Assembly (NCBI GenBank): GCA_963576735.1
Contig: OY755172.1
Location: 496,001-560,000 of the forward strand
DNA: 64,000 nt
Reading direction: 5' to 3'
Origin: Bedellia somnulentella
Lineage: Eukaryota > Arthropoda > Insecta > Lepidoptera > Bedelliidae
Below, piece by piece: positions 1 to 11,450 of the stretch. The position numbers and the translations under genes are program-made. The notes under the pieces were generated by a model, which was not told the origin of the DNA, searched no databases, and saw only the letters and a list, made by a program, of their open reading frames with translations. How positions within the stretch are numbered: the first letter of the stretch is position 1; every line of letters begins with the position of its first letter.

Positions 1-1901
1 CCCTTTCTAAATCCTGCTTGCACATCCCAAATTTTATCATCCGTTTCATTCATCACTCTTTCAATCAAAACCTTTGCATACAATTTACCGACAATGCTGA
101 GTAGGCTAATTCCACGGTAGTTTCTAGCCTCCTGGTGTGACCCCTTTCCTTTATATAAAGGCACAATTACCGCTTTGCACCAGTCTTGTGGCACTTTGCC
201 ACTCGACCAGCATTTTTGGAAAAGGAAGTACAACCAGGAAGCCACCACCCCTTTACCAGCCCTCAGCATTTCAGTGTTTATCCTGTCATACCCTGCCGCT
301 TTCCCTAGTTTCATACTTTTCATTGCTTTCATTATTTCTTCCATACTGATCTCACTGTCACTAAAGTCACCCATAACGTCGTTCCAATCAACATTACTGC
401 TGATTGGCGAAGAAATGGATGAATCCTCTTTTTCAAAGAGTCCCTCAAAATAGTTCTTCCATACTCGTCTTATGCTACTTTCATCCGTCGCCAATTCACC
501 CTGTTTATCTCTCACAACATTCACTCTCGTGTTTTGGGAAACTCCCTTTTCTTTCCGGATATATTTCCAGAACAACTTTTGGTTATTCCGGAAATTATCA
601 GAGAGTTTCCTCTCACACCATTCTATCAGATCACGCTTTTTCTTTTCTATTTTCTTCTTAACCTCATTCTTAACTCTCTTATAATCATCTTCACTGTTCT
701 TCACTACATCATCTGTTACTCTCGCATCCATTCGTTTACTAGCTTTAATCGCTAGTAAATCTAACCAAGCTTTCTTCTTATCTCCAACTGCCTCTTTCAC
801 ATCTTTATGCCACCAACTTGTTGGTGGTCTATTTGTTCTTTTACTCAATCCACATACTTCCGTCGCACATTCAACCATTGACGATTTGAGCACATCCCAT
901 ACTTCTTCTATTTCCAATTCATCCTTCATCTCCACGCAACTTAGCCTGTCGTCCAATTTCTTCATATATTCATCTCTAATATTTTCATCCTCTTCCAATT
1001 TCTCCACTTTTATTCTCGCAAATTCAGTTGTCGACACTTTGGCCCTGTGACGCCAACGCGTACACAGTCCCCTTAATCGTGATATCACGAGAAAGTGGTC
1101 TGTGCCAACGTTAATGCCCCTATGGACTCTGGTGTCAACAACCTTTGCTCCTAAGGCTAACCTTTCATCCACTATCACAAAATCTATCATACTTCTCTCG
1201 CTTCCTCTCTGTCTAGTATACATATGGATATCTTTGTGTTCAAACAACGTGTTCGTAACACAAAGATTCCTCTCCAAACATACATCAATCACTTTCTCAC
1301 CATTCTCGTTCACTCTTTTATCACCAAACTTTCCTAAAACTCTTTCACAACCGTTGCGTGACACACCAACCCAACCATTAAAATCTCCTAACATAACAAT
1401 TTTCTCATTTTCATCACACCCATTCGCAACATCGTCTAACAGATTCCAAAACTCCTCCCTCTCGGATAGTGATCTGGACATGTCCGGAGCATACACGCAA
1501 ATTATGCGCATCCGGACAAGCCCTACCTTCACCTTTATCCATAGGAGCCTTGGACTCACACACGTATAATCTTTCATGCACTTAGCCATCCTTTCAGATA
1601 TCAGAAGTCCCACGCCTTGGCAAGCTCTGTTACTCTCGGCAACTCCTGACCAGATAGCTGTAAATGGGCCAAGTTGTGAAACCTCTTTTCCCTTGCGCTT
1701 CGTTTCATTTACACAAAGAAAATCTAGTTTTCTTTCTTCCATAATCAAACATACTTCATCTAATTTTTCATGCATCCCTCCACACACATTCATCGTACTA
1801 AAGCGGGTCTCTTTAGCCCACTTTTCGCCCCGTGAGGAACCACGGCGTGATGAGTGGCGAGCCACATCGCCACCACCGCGTTTAATTGTTTGTAAACACA
1901 T
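1..1901 (-). CDS. RTE-type LINE ORF: endonuclease + start of reverse transcriptase (partial, open at window edge)
   Basis: Read on the minus strand from the ATG at 1901, the frame has no stop for about 633 codons down to base 1, where the window cuts it. The first ~290 residues carry the landmarks of an APE-type endonuclease: 'VNETK', 'VYAPD', 'GDFNGWVG', 'MIDFVIVD' and 'GTDHFLV'. A charged linker follows ('TSWWHKDVKEAV', 'KKKIEKKKRD'), then the start of the reverse transcriptase with 'GKAAGYDR', 'PLYKGKGS', 'YRGISLLS' and 'VQAGFRKG'. In the family the endonuclease nicks the target and the RT copies the RNA there. The linker and RT are nearly identical to the copy at 55.9-58.0 kb, which supplies the missing C-terminal half. 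Unlike that copy, this one lacks the 5-nt deletion at the linker/RT border. The frame is also open upstream of 1901, so the start is a choice. Family assignment (RTE clade) rests on motif style and the short GTAT-tailed 3' end of its relatives. Confidence 0.9.
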   Translation of the reverse strand, partial: MCLQTIKRGGGDVARHSSRRGSSRGEKWAKETRFSTMNVCGGMHEKLDEVCLIMEERKLDFLCVNETKRKGKEVSQLGPFTAIWSGVAESNRACQGVGLLISERMAKCMKDYTCVSPRLLWIKVKVGLVRMRIICVYAPDMSRSLSEREEFWNLLDDVANGCDENEKIVMLGDFNGWVGVSRNGCERVLGKFGDKRVNENGEKVIDVCLERNLCVTNTLFEHKDIHMYTRQRGSERSMIDFVIVDERLALGAKVVDTRVHRGINVGTDHFLVISRLRGLCTRWRHRAKVSTTEFARIKVEKLEEDENIRDEYMKKLDDRLSCVEMKDELEIEEVWDVLKSSMVECATEVCGLSKRTNRPPTSWWHKDVKEAVGDKKKAWLDLLAIKASKRMDARVTDDVVKNSEDDYKRVKNEVKKKIEKKKRDLIEWCERKLSDNFRNNQKLFWKYIRKEKGVSQNTRVNVVRDKQGELATDESSIRRVWKNYFEGLFEKEDSSISSPISSNVDWNDVMGDFSDSEISMEEIMKAMKSMKLGKAAGYDRINTEMLRAGKGVVASWLYFLFQKCWSSGKVPQDWCKAVIVPLYKGKGSHQEARNYRGISLLSIVGKLYAKVLIERVMNETDDKIWDVQAGFRK

Positions 1902-2040
1902 TTGGTTCCCACGGAAAGCAAGGGAAATATACTGTCCGCCTAGCCAGAGCCCCGCTTGACTAGGTAAGGTTATTTAGTACCCGGAGTTCACCAGGCTCCG
2001 GGACGGCGGCTTAAATGTATCCTATCTAATGTCAAGAGCC
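1..2040 (-). mobile_element. RTE-type non-LTR retrotransposon, copy 1 (5' part)
   Basis: The element is cut by the left window edge. Upstream of the ORF (1902-~2040) is a GC-richer leader with a small hairpin (CCGGAG / CTCCGG near 1981-2001); the sequence becomes AT-rich at about 2040, taken as the approximate 5' end. Of the three main RTE copies it is the only one that keeps the endonuclease. Confidence 0.8.
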
Positions 2041-2261
2041 TACTTTTCTTATTATAACCAAACTCTTATAAATTTAAATACATTAGGTTTTTTAAAGGAT
2101 CTGTATGACTGCATCACATTTATATTTATCAAATAAGCCCATTGCTTTAAAAATGTATGTTTTATATTGTTCCTTGAGGCGTCATAGGCAATGACGAATT
2201 GAGCTTTATTTTAAATAAAGAGGCCATTTTCAGAAAGAATCAGGTAATTAAATATTTGCGA

Positions 2262-2386
2262 AATAACCTTTATTTTACCACCTTTTCCCCACGCAATTTC
2301 CAAAAGTGGCTGAGGAATTTCTAATTCGTTAGCTCTGGCTACCCCTTCTAGGGATTTATAGCCGTGAGTATATGTATGTATGTATG
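2262..2386 (+). mobile_element. S1 SINE, 3' fragment
   Basis: The 3' half of the S1 repeat, from the 'accttTATTTTACC' block to 'tagccgtgagtatatg' and a GTAT tail. 5'-truncated, as usual for target-primed insertion. Confidence 0.8.
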
Positions 2387-2695
2387 ATGCGAAATTAATA
2401 ACCATTAAGGAATCTTAAAAAAACAGGAAAAAGTCTTTTGAATTGACCTTCATCAATTTATTGGTTTATAGCTGGCTGGCCGTACCCGTACGTACATACA
2501 TCCACCTTTACATACATGCTCTTGTCTCATTTATCACATTCTCTATTTAATTTTAATTTCCGTGAAAAATCCACCGTGGTCGTCTTCTATTGACAATTAT
2601 ATCCACATTTGCTCTATCTCTGTGTGTCTTTATTCAATTTACTTTTAACTTTCACCAATCGCTTATTTAAATAAACATAAATACATACACAGGTG

Positions 2696-3002
2696 TCAGT
2701 CATGGCTGTAAATCCCAAAAATGAGAATCCAGAGCTTAAGGATTAGAAATTCTTTAGCCACTTTTGTAATTTGATTGGAATTAAAATGATAGAATAATGT
2801 ATCACTGGTAAAGGGTTTCTTACCATATGCATCTATACATATACTCAATGCTACAAATGAGGAAAAGATGGTAAAATAAAAGTTGTTGCTCATGGCCCTC
2901 TCCAAAAATCCATTAAAAAGCCTGAATATCTTTAGTCGCCTCTTGCCTACATCCACGGGAAGAAACGGAGTAATGCTATTCTAAGCCGACACTACACAGC
3001 TT
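2696..3002 (-). mobile_element. S1 SINE, old diverged copy
   Basis: Minus-strand S1 recognisable at both ends ('cggctaaag..' / 'ctaagccgacactacacagc') but with an internal insertion of about 60 bp (around 2790-2850) and many substitutions, so clearly older than most copies here. Confidence 0.65.
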
Positions 3003-3481
3003 TAAATAAAATTATCTCGCCGATGAACTACACATTTTACATAAAGTTTTCCTTCAATAAATTAACTAGATGATTACATTCAATAAAACATAATTTATAC
3101 TTTTACAATAAATATGACATCTTCTCTAACAAAGTGTAAGTCGTGTCAGCGTAAATAAGCAAGGGGTTATTAAATGCAAATGGAGCAAAATCTTGGCGGT
3201 AAATTTGCATAGTTTGTGTTACCTCTTGACCTCCTTGGTTGGCGGGACTCGCCCTAAATATATCGGACCTTTTTACTTAAACAACAATGTGCGGATTTAG
3301 TTTGGAAAGTGACACATGGGATTGCTTATATTATGCTAAAGAAGGTGTATTTTCACCCTCGAATTTTGATGGTAAAAGGAAAACTCAAAAACTCAAACTT
3401 TCACGCCGTAGATCAGTAAGACAAAAAGTATTTCAAGGAAATGGTGATAGTAGGCCACAACCACGAAGCCCTGTTCAGATA
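3003..3481. other. Intergenic; no supported gene
   Basis: AT-rich sequence. A 72-codon frame starts at 3287, but its last codons lie in the Helitron beginning at 3482 and it shows no recognisable domain, so it is not called. Confidence 0.5.
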
Positions 3482-3600
3482 TCTATACTTATAATAAATC
3501 TGTAGAGAGGTCAATTCTGTACATGAAATATATTTTCAAAATAACCATCAGGTGGTGATTAGGGATCGATACTGATGCCAAAAATGCAATCAGTAAAATT

Positions 3601-3654
<54 letters not shown>

Positions 3655-4459
3655 GGTTTGTATGTTCCTTATGGAAACAAAAACTACTCGACGGATTTTA
3701 ACGAAACTTGGTACAATTATTCTTCATACACCTGCGCAGGTTTTTGTATACTTTCCAGCAGAGTAGTAAAGGGGAATTTTGGGAAATTTTGGGAAAACGG
3801 GAGAAGTTACTCCATTTTTTAAGCTTCCGTCACGTGTGCAGCCTCAATGGTTAAACTTACATAGAAATCATGTGTGATGGAAATATTCTTCATAAAATTA
3901 TCTAAAGAAAAATCCTCAACAATTTATGTCTATCTTTTACGGTTGACTCACAATAACACGTGTAATTCCTGATAGCTTAGCAGTTCGGATCATTCTGATT
4001 ATATTTGTTTACTCTTACGTTTGTAAACCTCTCACTCATCCCAAATTTAAAAAAGGTTACATTATTACCTATTCAATAAAAAAAGAATCATAGAAATCGG
4101 TAGACAAACACCGAAATTATACATAAAATAAGCCATCGCGCCCGTGATCAAGACCAAATCTTTACTAATTTTAGATGGCGCCAGTAGTTGCATCCTACAT
4201 CACGTAATGATTTATTTTTTAGATTGTTATAAATACTTCATAGCGTTTTATTCCAAAATTTGCTATTAAACGGAAATACTGAACCGTTCATCAAAGTGCA
4301 TTTAAAAGCACCAAACTACACTGTTCAGGGAGTGCTATAAATTTAATAAATTGAAAACATTGCGCTGAATTTCACAATGCTTGAGCAGTGACTGAAGAAA
4401 GAAACCTCAGATATTTAAAAAAACACCGCTACCCGTGCGAAGCTGGCACGATCCACTAG
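3482..4459 (+). mobile_element. Non-autonomous Helitron (family A, copy 1)
   Basis: Begins TCTATACTTATAATAAATC and ends in a short hairpin (CGTGC...GCACG, about 4437-4450) followed by CTAG. It lies between an A and a T, the usual Helitron target. At 978 bp it encodes no Rep/helicase. A near-identical copy in opposite orientation lies at 45838-46802, which independently confirms both ends. Mobilisation must be by an autonomous Helitron elsewhere. Confidence 0.85.
3604..3654. repeat. (GTCT)n microsatellite inside the Helitron
   Basis: About 12.5 tandem GTCT units. The sister Helitron at 45.8-46.8 kb has roughly half as many units at the same point, so the tract has changed length since the copies diverged. 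Confidence 0.95.
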
Positions 4460-5828
4460 TAATAAATAATGTGCTAAAAAGGCTGGCGTACTATGCGCGA
4501 AGAACAAGGATATGAATGTAAAATCGATGAGCATTAATGAGCGTTAGAAAGGTTTTCCACGATCGTACTTGCATGATAAAAAAGGATAGTCTCTGTTCAC
4601 CCCAATGGAGATCCAATGGCACGTGTAAGAATAAATTAATGTATTATTTAAATTGCAAAGTTTTTTTTTCTATTTTTTTGTATAAAATACCTAATTAAAC
4701 TTCGTAGCGACGGAACTCAAAAACTTTTACATATTTAATCAATTGAGATATCAATCAAAATTAAGTCACATCAAGCTATTGATAAATTAAATCAAACCGT
4801 TTATCAAATCATCCAACAACTTTGAAATGCCTCAGAGAAATTTCTAAAGTAGTTTTGTTCAACAAATTGCGCAAATCAATTCTAGCTTAAATAGTTAGTC
4901 GGACTGCTATGGGTCGATATACGGCGAGGTTTTTTAACCGCCTTGAAATGCTGGTGTTTTTAAAAGATTTTATAAGTTTATTTACATACATACGTTATCA
5001 TATATTGTCGTCAAACGTTATTATTCCCGAAAAAATAGTAGTTAGAACTACAAAATTTTTCAGATACTTTTGAAGTTGAGAGGTTGAAATATTGTAAAAT
5101 AATGTCGCCGCTTACGATACTCGCGGGATGAAGTGAATTTATGCTTTTGAATAGTGTCAGCATTTCTATGTTCTTCCACTTTTTAAACACGCGATTTATA
5201 GACGTTATATATAATAATCGGAATTAATTCGTTGACTTTAGTTGGTATATCCCAATTAATAAAATACACTTACTATGTACTTCTCGTTTCTGTGTGATAG
5301 CTTAAGATAGATTAAGTTTTTTATAGTTTATTGCTTAATTTATCCCTATTGTTACGCTTAAAGCTAAAATATTTATTGGTAAGTTTAAGTTTCTATACAT
5401 TGTCAACCTGTGTGCACGGCACCAGTAGGTGTGCCGAAACATCGGGCAAATATATCACGTAAGTGGTTTAAAAATATTTTCGTTGGTTTATCACGAGTAT
5501 TACGTATAATGTCTTCAAACCGCGCGAGTTTAATAAACCTCATGAAATTACACTCATTAACCAGGTATTAAAATATCACAACCTCTTACAATATTAATTT
5601 GAGTGTTTGTGTGATCTCCAAATTTTCAAGTTTTGATTTAGTTGTCACCCTAATATCAACAGTTAGCTGTTTACTTAGGCACATGTTTACAATGGACTCG
5701 CGCTAATTTATAACTACTTGGCCACATCATTAATGTTACAGTAATTTGAATACAGTTAAGTGTCGTGGAATCAAATTAAGATCTTCATAAAATGAAAAAA
5801 AAAATATTGCTTAAACAAAAAATAAAAT
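4460..5828. other. Intergenic; one short dispersed-repeat fragment
   Basis: No coding potential seen. Around 5408-5440 is 'caccagtaggtgtgccgaaac', which recurs at 6348-6369 and marks a dispersed retroelement tail fragment. Confidence 0.5.
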
Positions 5829-6155
5829 GAACTCAAACTTTCACGCCATATGGAGGTTGGCAGAGGTATTAATACTTCTAAACATCACGTGGAATTGTCA
5901 CCTAGTGTTCAGAGTACCCACTATTTGCTTGGATAAAATGTACTAACGTGATAGGCGGCAGGCCTATCGCCGTTTTGTACGAGTACTCTGTCAAGTGACA
6001 AAGCACATCTTAGCCAGCACATGTGGGTTTCCTCATGATGTTTTCCCTCACCGTTAACAACCATAATAAATTAACCACACATATGACTTAAGAAAAGACA
6101 AATTGGTGTAGGTCTTACCCAAAATGTTAGTCGTCTGCACTGAAATACCACCGTT
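5829..6155 (-). mobile_element. S2 tRNA-derived SINE, diverged copy
   Basis: Minus-strand S2 with the conserved core ('gttttccctcaccgttaac' on plus strand) and the TCACGTGA-containing 3' half; the tRNA-like head at the right end is degenerate. Confidence 0.8.
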
Positions 6156-6334
6156 GCTAAAAACCAGTGATTTATAATAAGTGTTTGCGTCGCAAGGTGA
6201 TGTCTAGTACAACATCATCGGACATTGTTAGTGTAGTGTGTCGCAACCCTAATAACATTTTGTGATTGAAATATGTGAGGGTACTTTAAAAACTCCTCAA
6301 TCACAAACTACCAGCCGAGCCAGCTCGTCAGTCA

Positions 6335-6412
6335 GCCCGTGACCACGGCACCAGTAGGTGTGCCGAAACGTACGTTAAAATGTTCGTGGTTTAATCCCGA
6401 TTATTATTATAA
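6335..6412 (+). repeat. Dispersed retroelement tail fragment
   Basis: Contains 'caccagtaggtgtgccgaaac' followed by a 'tttaatcccgattattatta' tail with a TTA microsatellite. The first block recurs at 5408-5440. Likely the 3' end of a LINE or SINE; class not determined. Confidence 0.45.
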
Positions 6413-6416
6413 ATAA

Positions 6417-7206
6417 CTAGCTGACCCCACAGACTTCGTACTGTCAAAAGTGTAGACTTTCACGGCGTCAGTCTGAAATATTTAACTAACCCGTTGAGGG
6501 TCTTTGTCATGCGATGAGAAAAACAGTGATTTCATTGTGTTTTCACAAATTTTTCACTTTATAAATTTAAGTTTATATTGATTTATATTGAGCATTGATT
6601 CTGAGTCAGTCAGTCCGTCTTGTCTTGCGCTTCATGCACGCGTGTCAATTTTGTTGCGGAGTAATTTCAACATTGTATTATATTCTAAGATGTTCATTTA
6701 AATTAAGTTATGTCTAGGTCTAATGTCAATTTTGTTCACAATTAAATACTCTTAATCAACAACACATTTATTTGGGTAAGGATTAATAATATGTTGACAA
6801 AACATTATGGCAAATAATTGGCAATAGTGCATTAATTTCGACCAAATTTGATTACCATAAAAAATATAGTGATTCAATCTTAAAAGATAGACATATAATG
6901 TCTCGGACATTTTTTTAGATCATTTAAAGAGGAATAATTCTTTTATACATACTTTTTGGGTAACTTAAACCGTTTACGCAGCGTACACACCGGAAGCCTT
7001 AAAATGTGAATAATTATCCCCGCTTTTGCAACATTTTTCGCTGATTCTTTGCTCCTATTGGTCGCAACGTGATGATATATAGCCTAAAGCCTTCCTCAAT
7101 AAATGGACTATCCAACACAAAAAGAATTTTCCAATTTGATTCGGCAGTTCCTGAGATCCTAGCGTTCAAACAAACAAACTCTTCAGCTTTATAATATTAG
7201 TATAGA
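6417..7206 (-). mobile_element. Non-autonomous Helitron (family B)
   Basis: On the minus strand it starts TCTATACTAATATTATAAAG at 7206 and ends ...GGGGTCAGCTAG at 6417, with a short hairpin (ACAG...CTGT) just before the end, inserted between A and T. 790 bp, no Rep/helicase frame. Its 3' end resembles the fragment at 46812-47036. Confidence 0.85.
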
Positions 7207-7478
7207 TAATAATCCTGACTAGTTTAAAATAGCATAATCCTTTCTTTGCCTTATTAGGTGAGAACTATTAGGTCTCTTAACTGATTGATGGATTAACTTT
7301 CCGTTTTCCACTTCCCAGACCCTATTGTAAAATGAAATTTTTGCAATAACATAGTAATTGGTTTGGGTATGGCAAGTTTTGGCCTGGAGGCTCTTCAATT
7401 CTCGTCGAGAACTATTCAACAATAATTTAGCTGTGGGTCTCTTCTATCAATTGAATGGAACTTTACTATTATATAAAG

Positions 7479-7848
7479 TACCGTGATAGCCCAGTGGGTA
7501 GAACACTCGGTTATCGTGCAAACGACTAGTGTTCAAATCCTGGGTCGGGCCTATACCAATTTATCTTTTCTAAAGACATATGTGTGGTAAATTTATCATG
7601 GTTGTTAACGGTGAGGGAAAACATCGTGAGGAAACCCACATGGCTGAGTTGTACTTAGTCATGTGACAGTGTATTCGTACAAAATGGCGATAGGCCTGCC
7701 CCCTATCACGTGAGTACATTGTCCATGCAAAACGTGGGTACTCTGAACACAAGGTGACAAAGTCACGTGATATTCAGAAGTATTAGTACCTCTGCCAACC
7801 CCTTCGGGGATATTCGACGTGAACGTTTATGTTTATGTTATGTTATGT
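7479..7848 (+). mobile_element. S2 tRNA-derived SINE, full length with target duplication
   Basis: A 370-bp copy flanked by perfect 12-bp direct repeats TATTATATAAAG (7467-7478 and 7849-7860). The head is tRNA-like with RNA polymerase III boxes: A box near 7483-7497 (TGATAGCCCAGTGGG) and B box GTTCAAATCC near 7532. A body with the core 'aaaacatcgtgaggaaaccc' follows, and the 3' end is an ATGTT-type tail. This copy defines the ends of the family. Confidence 0.93.
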
Positions 7849-7860
7849 TATTATATAAAG

Positions 7861-8376
7861 GTTCACAGTGACAGTTTTTTCTTATCATATCTTTTGCAAC
7901 ACCCTCATGTTTTTCTTAAATATACAGAAGATAAACCAATTAAAATTATGTATGAAAGATCCCAATTATCAGTAAAATTTGTATTTTTTTAATTTATGCT
8001 TGCTTTTTCACAATTTGGTTAACGAAGAAGGTAAATAAGGACAGAACGACGGACCTCTCTCTTGGAAATTAAAAAGTGAAATGTGTCAAATATTCCAAAT
8101 TAATTAAGTTGAAGAAGGCACACCTGGTATGTTTAAATTATAAAACTTGGAACATCCGGATCCGGTTATTTATTTGAAAGTTGTTTGTGAAAATTTACGA
8201 ACCATTTTAGTGAGTGTATTTTATTGGCAGTTCGGACTTTAGATGAACTCGATTGGAAAGGATTTGCATGAATATTGAAATTTATAAAATGCACTTAAGA
8301 TGGCAATTTATTATTATAGGAACTTTTCGTTTTATTTTTTTATCTGTAAGTTGTACAATATCGAAAATTATTGATA
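7861..8376. other. Intergenic; nothing recognised
   Basis: AT-rich with no supported coding region or complete repeat. Confidence 0.5.
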
Positions 8377-8547
8377 AGAATTTCGCGCTGGCAGCCATTG
8401 ACACCGGTGGTGGCTCAATTGGCAGAGCGTGTCGGGGCGTATACCCGAGGTCGCGGGTTCGATTCCCGCCTGTGTCGAAATTTTTCTTTCCTTTATTTAT
8501 TAGTAATAATCCCCACATGAGGTTTTCATGAACAAAAAGATTTAAAT
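8377..8547 (+). mobile_element. TFE element copy a (5'-truncated) with tRNA-like domain
   Basis: Carries the TFE tRNA-like domain (8400-8477: D-arm 'GGCTCAATTGGCAGAGC', T-arm 'GCGGGTTCGATTCCCGC') and the complete 3' end 'CCCCACATGAGG..' to 'AAAAAGATTTAAAT'. The leader and the inverted 5' block are absent. The acceptor side has a small insertion compared with other copies. Confidence 0.8.
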
Positions 8548-9187
8548 CAAATCATGCGCACCCAAGGAAACGAGAATATTAAATTTCAATCATTGAAAAA
8601 TTAAGCTTGAAATGCTTGAAATTGGCTCACAATGGAATATTTGATAAACCGTAGTTGTCGCTGAATATAAGTTACCAAGAAAATGAAGAAACATGCGAAT
8701 ATCAATAATGATCAAATTTAATATAGTTATAGGTGGAGATTTTTAATTGGCATTGCACTTTTTACTTTATTGTTTAGTTAATGTATACGCTGTAAATCTT
8801 TCAAATAAAATAAAATAAAATAAATATAACATTTTTATGTTTTGCCCTTAATAGTGGAATCCAAATTTTCTATCTAACAATTTTTAACATAAAGAGCCAA
8901 ATAAACAAATTTTGTTTTAAATTTATTTCGATTCATTTTATATAACTAATTATCTTCTAAAAATTAAATTAAATTCAATTTAACGGTTATTTACTGTGAA
9001 ATATCCCTAATTTGTCGACTTAACTCTATTTTATAATTCATATTTCGTCCTCTGCCACTATTACCCTATTACCACGTATTGATAAAATACAGTAAGTGAA
9101 CTTAGGCAGGTAATATTGTGCTGGTATAAAAAAGTTAAAAGAATACACTTTATTGAAGTATTTTAAATAAGTATTTACTTATTATTG
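8548..9187. other. Intergenic; nothing recognised
   Basis: Very AT-rich with short AATAA runs near 8805; no coding region or complete repeat seen. Confidence 0.5.
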
Positions 9188-9435
9188 CTGTGTAGTGTCG
9201 GCTTAGAATAGCACTACCCTGTTTCTATCCGTGGGTGTACGTCAGAGGTGACTAAGAATATTGGGGCTTTATAATGGATTTTTGGGCGATGCGGTTGGAG
9301 ACCCATCACCAACAACCTTTATTTTACCATCTTATCCCCACTCAGCTTCCAAAAGTGGCTAAGGAATTTCTTATTCCATAGCTCTGGCTACCCCTTCCAG
9401 TTATCTATAGTCGTGAGTATATGTACGTATGTATG
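9188..9435 (+). mobile_element. S1 SINE, near full length
   Basis: From 'gctgtgtagtgtcggcttag' to 'gtgagtatatgtacgtatg', containing the diagnostic 'gggcgatgcggttgg' block. Confidence 0.9.
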
Positions 9436-9920
9436 TTTAAATAAGTTAAAAAAAAATAAACAAAAGCAGCTTGGAACTATTTGATTACTATAATATTTTA
9501 AACAAATTGGCTCTTTTTTTAACATCATTTAAATTACACATAAAGTATCATAATTTAATACAAAAATACGCATATGTCTCCAAATCTTGATAGTAAAGGG
9601 TAAACATGTTAAATAACATAAAATACGTTTGATTTCATATACGTATATTGATCGTTGTGGTGAAGGGTTACAATATCCCGTAATCCGGGCAAAGTACCAG
9701 CGCTCTGTACAAAATGGCCGCGATTAGCGAAGCGACAGTTGAATGATGGCGGGAATTCAGCTATATCTACTCGTGTGGAGTTCTGCGAAACCCAAGTCTG
9801 TTTGGTGAGTTGAGAAAGTTACGACCTTGGCCTTGACATTACAACTTATTGTCACAAAAAACTAATTTAATAGAGGTACGATTTGTTTTTAAACGTCTTT
9901 TATACATAATTGCCGTGTGG
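9436..9920. other. Intergenic with a GC-richer patch
   Basis: Around 9690-9835 the composition rises and a consensus-like splice donor 'TTTG|GTGAGT' occurs near 9806-9815. This could be an untranslated first exon, but nothing else supports a gene. Confidence 0.25.
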
Positions 9921-10043
9921 TGTAGTGCCGGTTTAGAATGTCACTATCAACTTCCAAATGTGGCTAACGAGCTTCTAGCTCTAAAGCTCCGTTTACCCCT
10001 TTTTAGGATTTATGGCCGTTAGTAGCGTAAGTATGTATGTATG
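9921..10043 (+). mobile_element. S1 SINE with internal deletion
   Basis: The 5' 40 bp of S1 ('gccgtgtggtgtagtgccgg') is joined directly to its 3' third ('caacttccaaatgtggct'), ending in a GTAT tail. Confidence 0.75.
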
Positions 10044-10917
10044 TTTATAAGATTCGGAGGTTCTAAATCAGGTTCCATAGCTAAAGAAGTTTTAAGACCT
10101 TGCAGCTGAAATTTACTTAAGACTTTAATTTGCTCATTAATAATCAATTTTTGTTAACTAGAACACTTATCACCTAGCTACTAAAGTTTAACGCTTACAA
10201 AACCAAAATATGTTGAAAGCTTGCTAAAGTATTTTGGAAATGATGGTCCCTCGTTATATGTTTATGTTAATGTGAGGATCCGCGAGATCAGGAGGCCTAC
10301 CACGAGTATTATTTAACCGTTACTCTGTCGATTAGAACAAGATAAAAATATACAAAACTATGTAAGTGCGAAAGAGATGGCTGTTTTATACTACGCGTTA
10401 TCTAGGTAAATGGTCGCTCGTACTAGCTGGGCTGGAGTGGTTCTCTACCTCTCGAGCACTTGAAGTAGCATACAATTCACAAATCAGTGATAGAGGGTGA
10501 ACCCCAGGGAAACGTTTTCTCACCGATTTCAATGATAAACGATAAGATGGGTTTCCGAAGGGTTTTGGTTAGTTTTATAAGTACAAAAAGGATTTTCGGT
10601 GTGAATATTTTAACTTAACGAAAGAAACTTAACAATATTTTGGTGTTAACTATTAAGTGGCATATGCCTGAAGGAGTTAGCAGAAGAACAAACAATGTTG
10701 TTTGGAGTGATCGGTATCAGCTTGGATAAAATAAACTAGTACTGATCACTGAAAATTAATTGACCAAGAAATAATATGCTCTGCTCATTTATTAAATTAT
10801 ATTACGTTAGTAGTGTTATAATAGGGTGATAAGAAAGTCTTTGCGGCACCTACTGTCTCAGTTCGGTACCTCCATTTGTAACTCATTCGGAAAATAGGGG
10901 TAGGAATAGTATAATAT
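10044..10917. other. Intergenic; nothing recognised
   Basis: No coding region or named repeat seen over this stretch. Confidence 0.45.
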
Positions 10918-11165
10918 ATGATGACATCCGTAGCCGAATGGATGACGACTAGCTTCTCAGTCCGTCGTTGGTTGCGGGTTCGATTTCCGCTGAGAGGAAC
11001 ATTTATGTGATGAGCATAAATGATTATTTGTTAATCTTGGATGTAACTTTCATATAAATTATATAATATTAAAAGTATCTTTAAGTTAGTTGTAAGTATC
11101 CAATAATACAAGTTATAATTAGTTTGAGGCTAATTTGATCTGTGTATTATATGTCCGTATCAATG
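10918..11165 (+). mobile_element. S4 SINE with long-variable-arm tRNA-like head
   Basis: Head 'GACATCCGTAGCCGAATGG' (A box) and 'GGTTCGATTTCC' (B box) are spaced as in a type II (Leu/Ser-like) tRNA. The body has 'gatgagcataaatgatt' and 'cttggatgt', and the 3' end 'gatctgtgtattatatgtcc'. A second copy lies at 63192-63432. It resembles tRNA-derived SINEs common in butterflies (Metulj type, from memory). Confidence 0.8.
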
Positions 11166-11450
11166 CAGTCGATGCTAAAAACGCCAGATTATTGGGCATG
11201 ATGCTGCTCTAGTTCCTACGCTTATGTATGGTAGTGAATGTTGGATGCGGTAGAAGAAGTATAAGACTGCTCTCATGGGTGCACTGTCCAAGCATTACGT
11301 GGGTACTATGAATACTAGATGACAAATATGTCACGTTATACTCGGTACTTGATCTGTGTATAATATGACCGTATATATTGATTATTTTTTTTATTTATTA
11401 GTAACTCTGCCACCCCTATGAAGTTTAAAGCCGTGAACGTAAAACTGAGT
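11166..11450 (+). repeat. Mosaic of RTE, S4 and S2 fragments
   Basis: 11190-11280 matches the RTE coding region around 'cctacgcttatgtatgg' (compare 57530). 11281-11345 and 11395-11450 are S2 fragments, with an S4 3' end ('gatctgtgtataatatgacc') between them. This is repeated nesting and decay, with no functional gene. Confidence 0.7.

Noticed and set aside
137..1959. Several plus-strand open frames of 70-155 codons
   Set aside because: They are antisense to the RTE reading frame, which is open and has clear endonuclease/RT motifs on the minus strand.
3287..3505. 72-codon plus-strand frame with a TATA-like sequence upstream
   Set aside because: No recognisable domain, and its last codons come from the Helitron that starts at 3482.
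3604..3654. A GTCT run as a CRISPR-like or regulatory array
   Set aside because: A plain microsatellite without spacers, inside a Helitron, in a eukaryotic sequence.
7570..7752. Short frames within S2 copies (also 59825-60046)
   Set aside because: They recur wherever S2 occurs and are by-products of the SINE sequence.
8253..8531. Overlapping frames on both strands around 8.3-8.5 kb, and similar frames at 12885
   Set aside because: They translate the TFE tRNA-like region and its flanks; the nucleotide structure explains them better.
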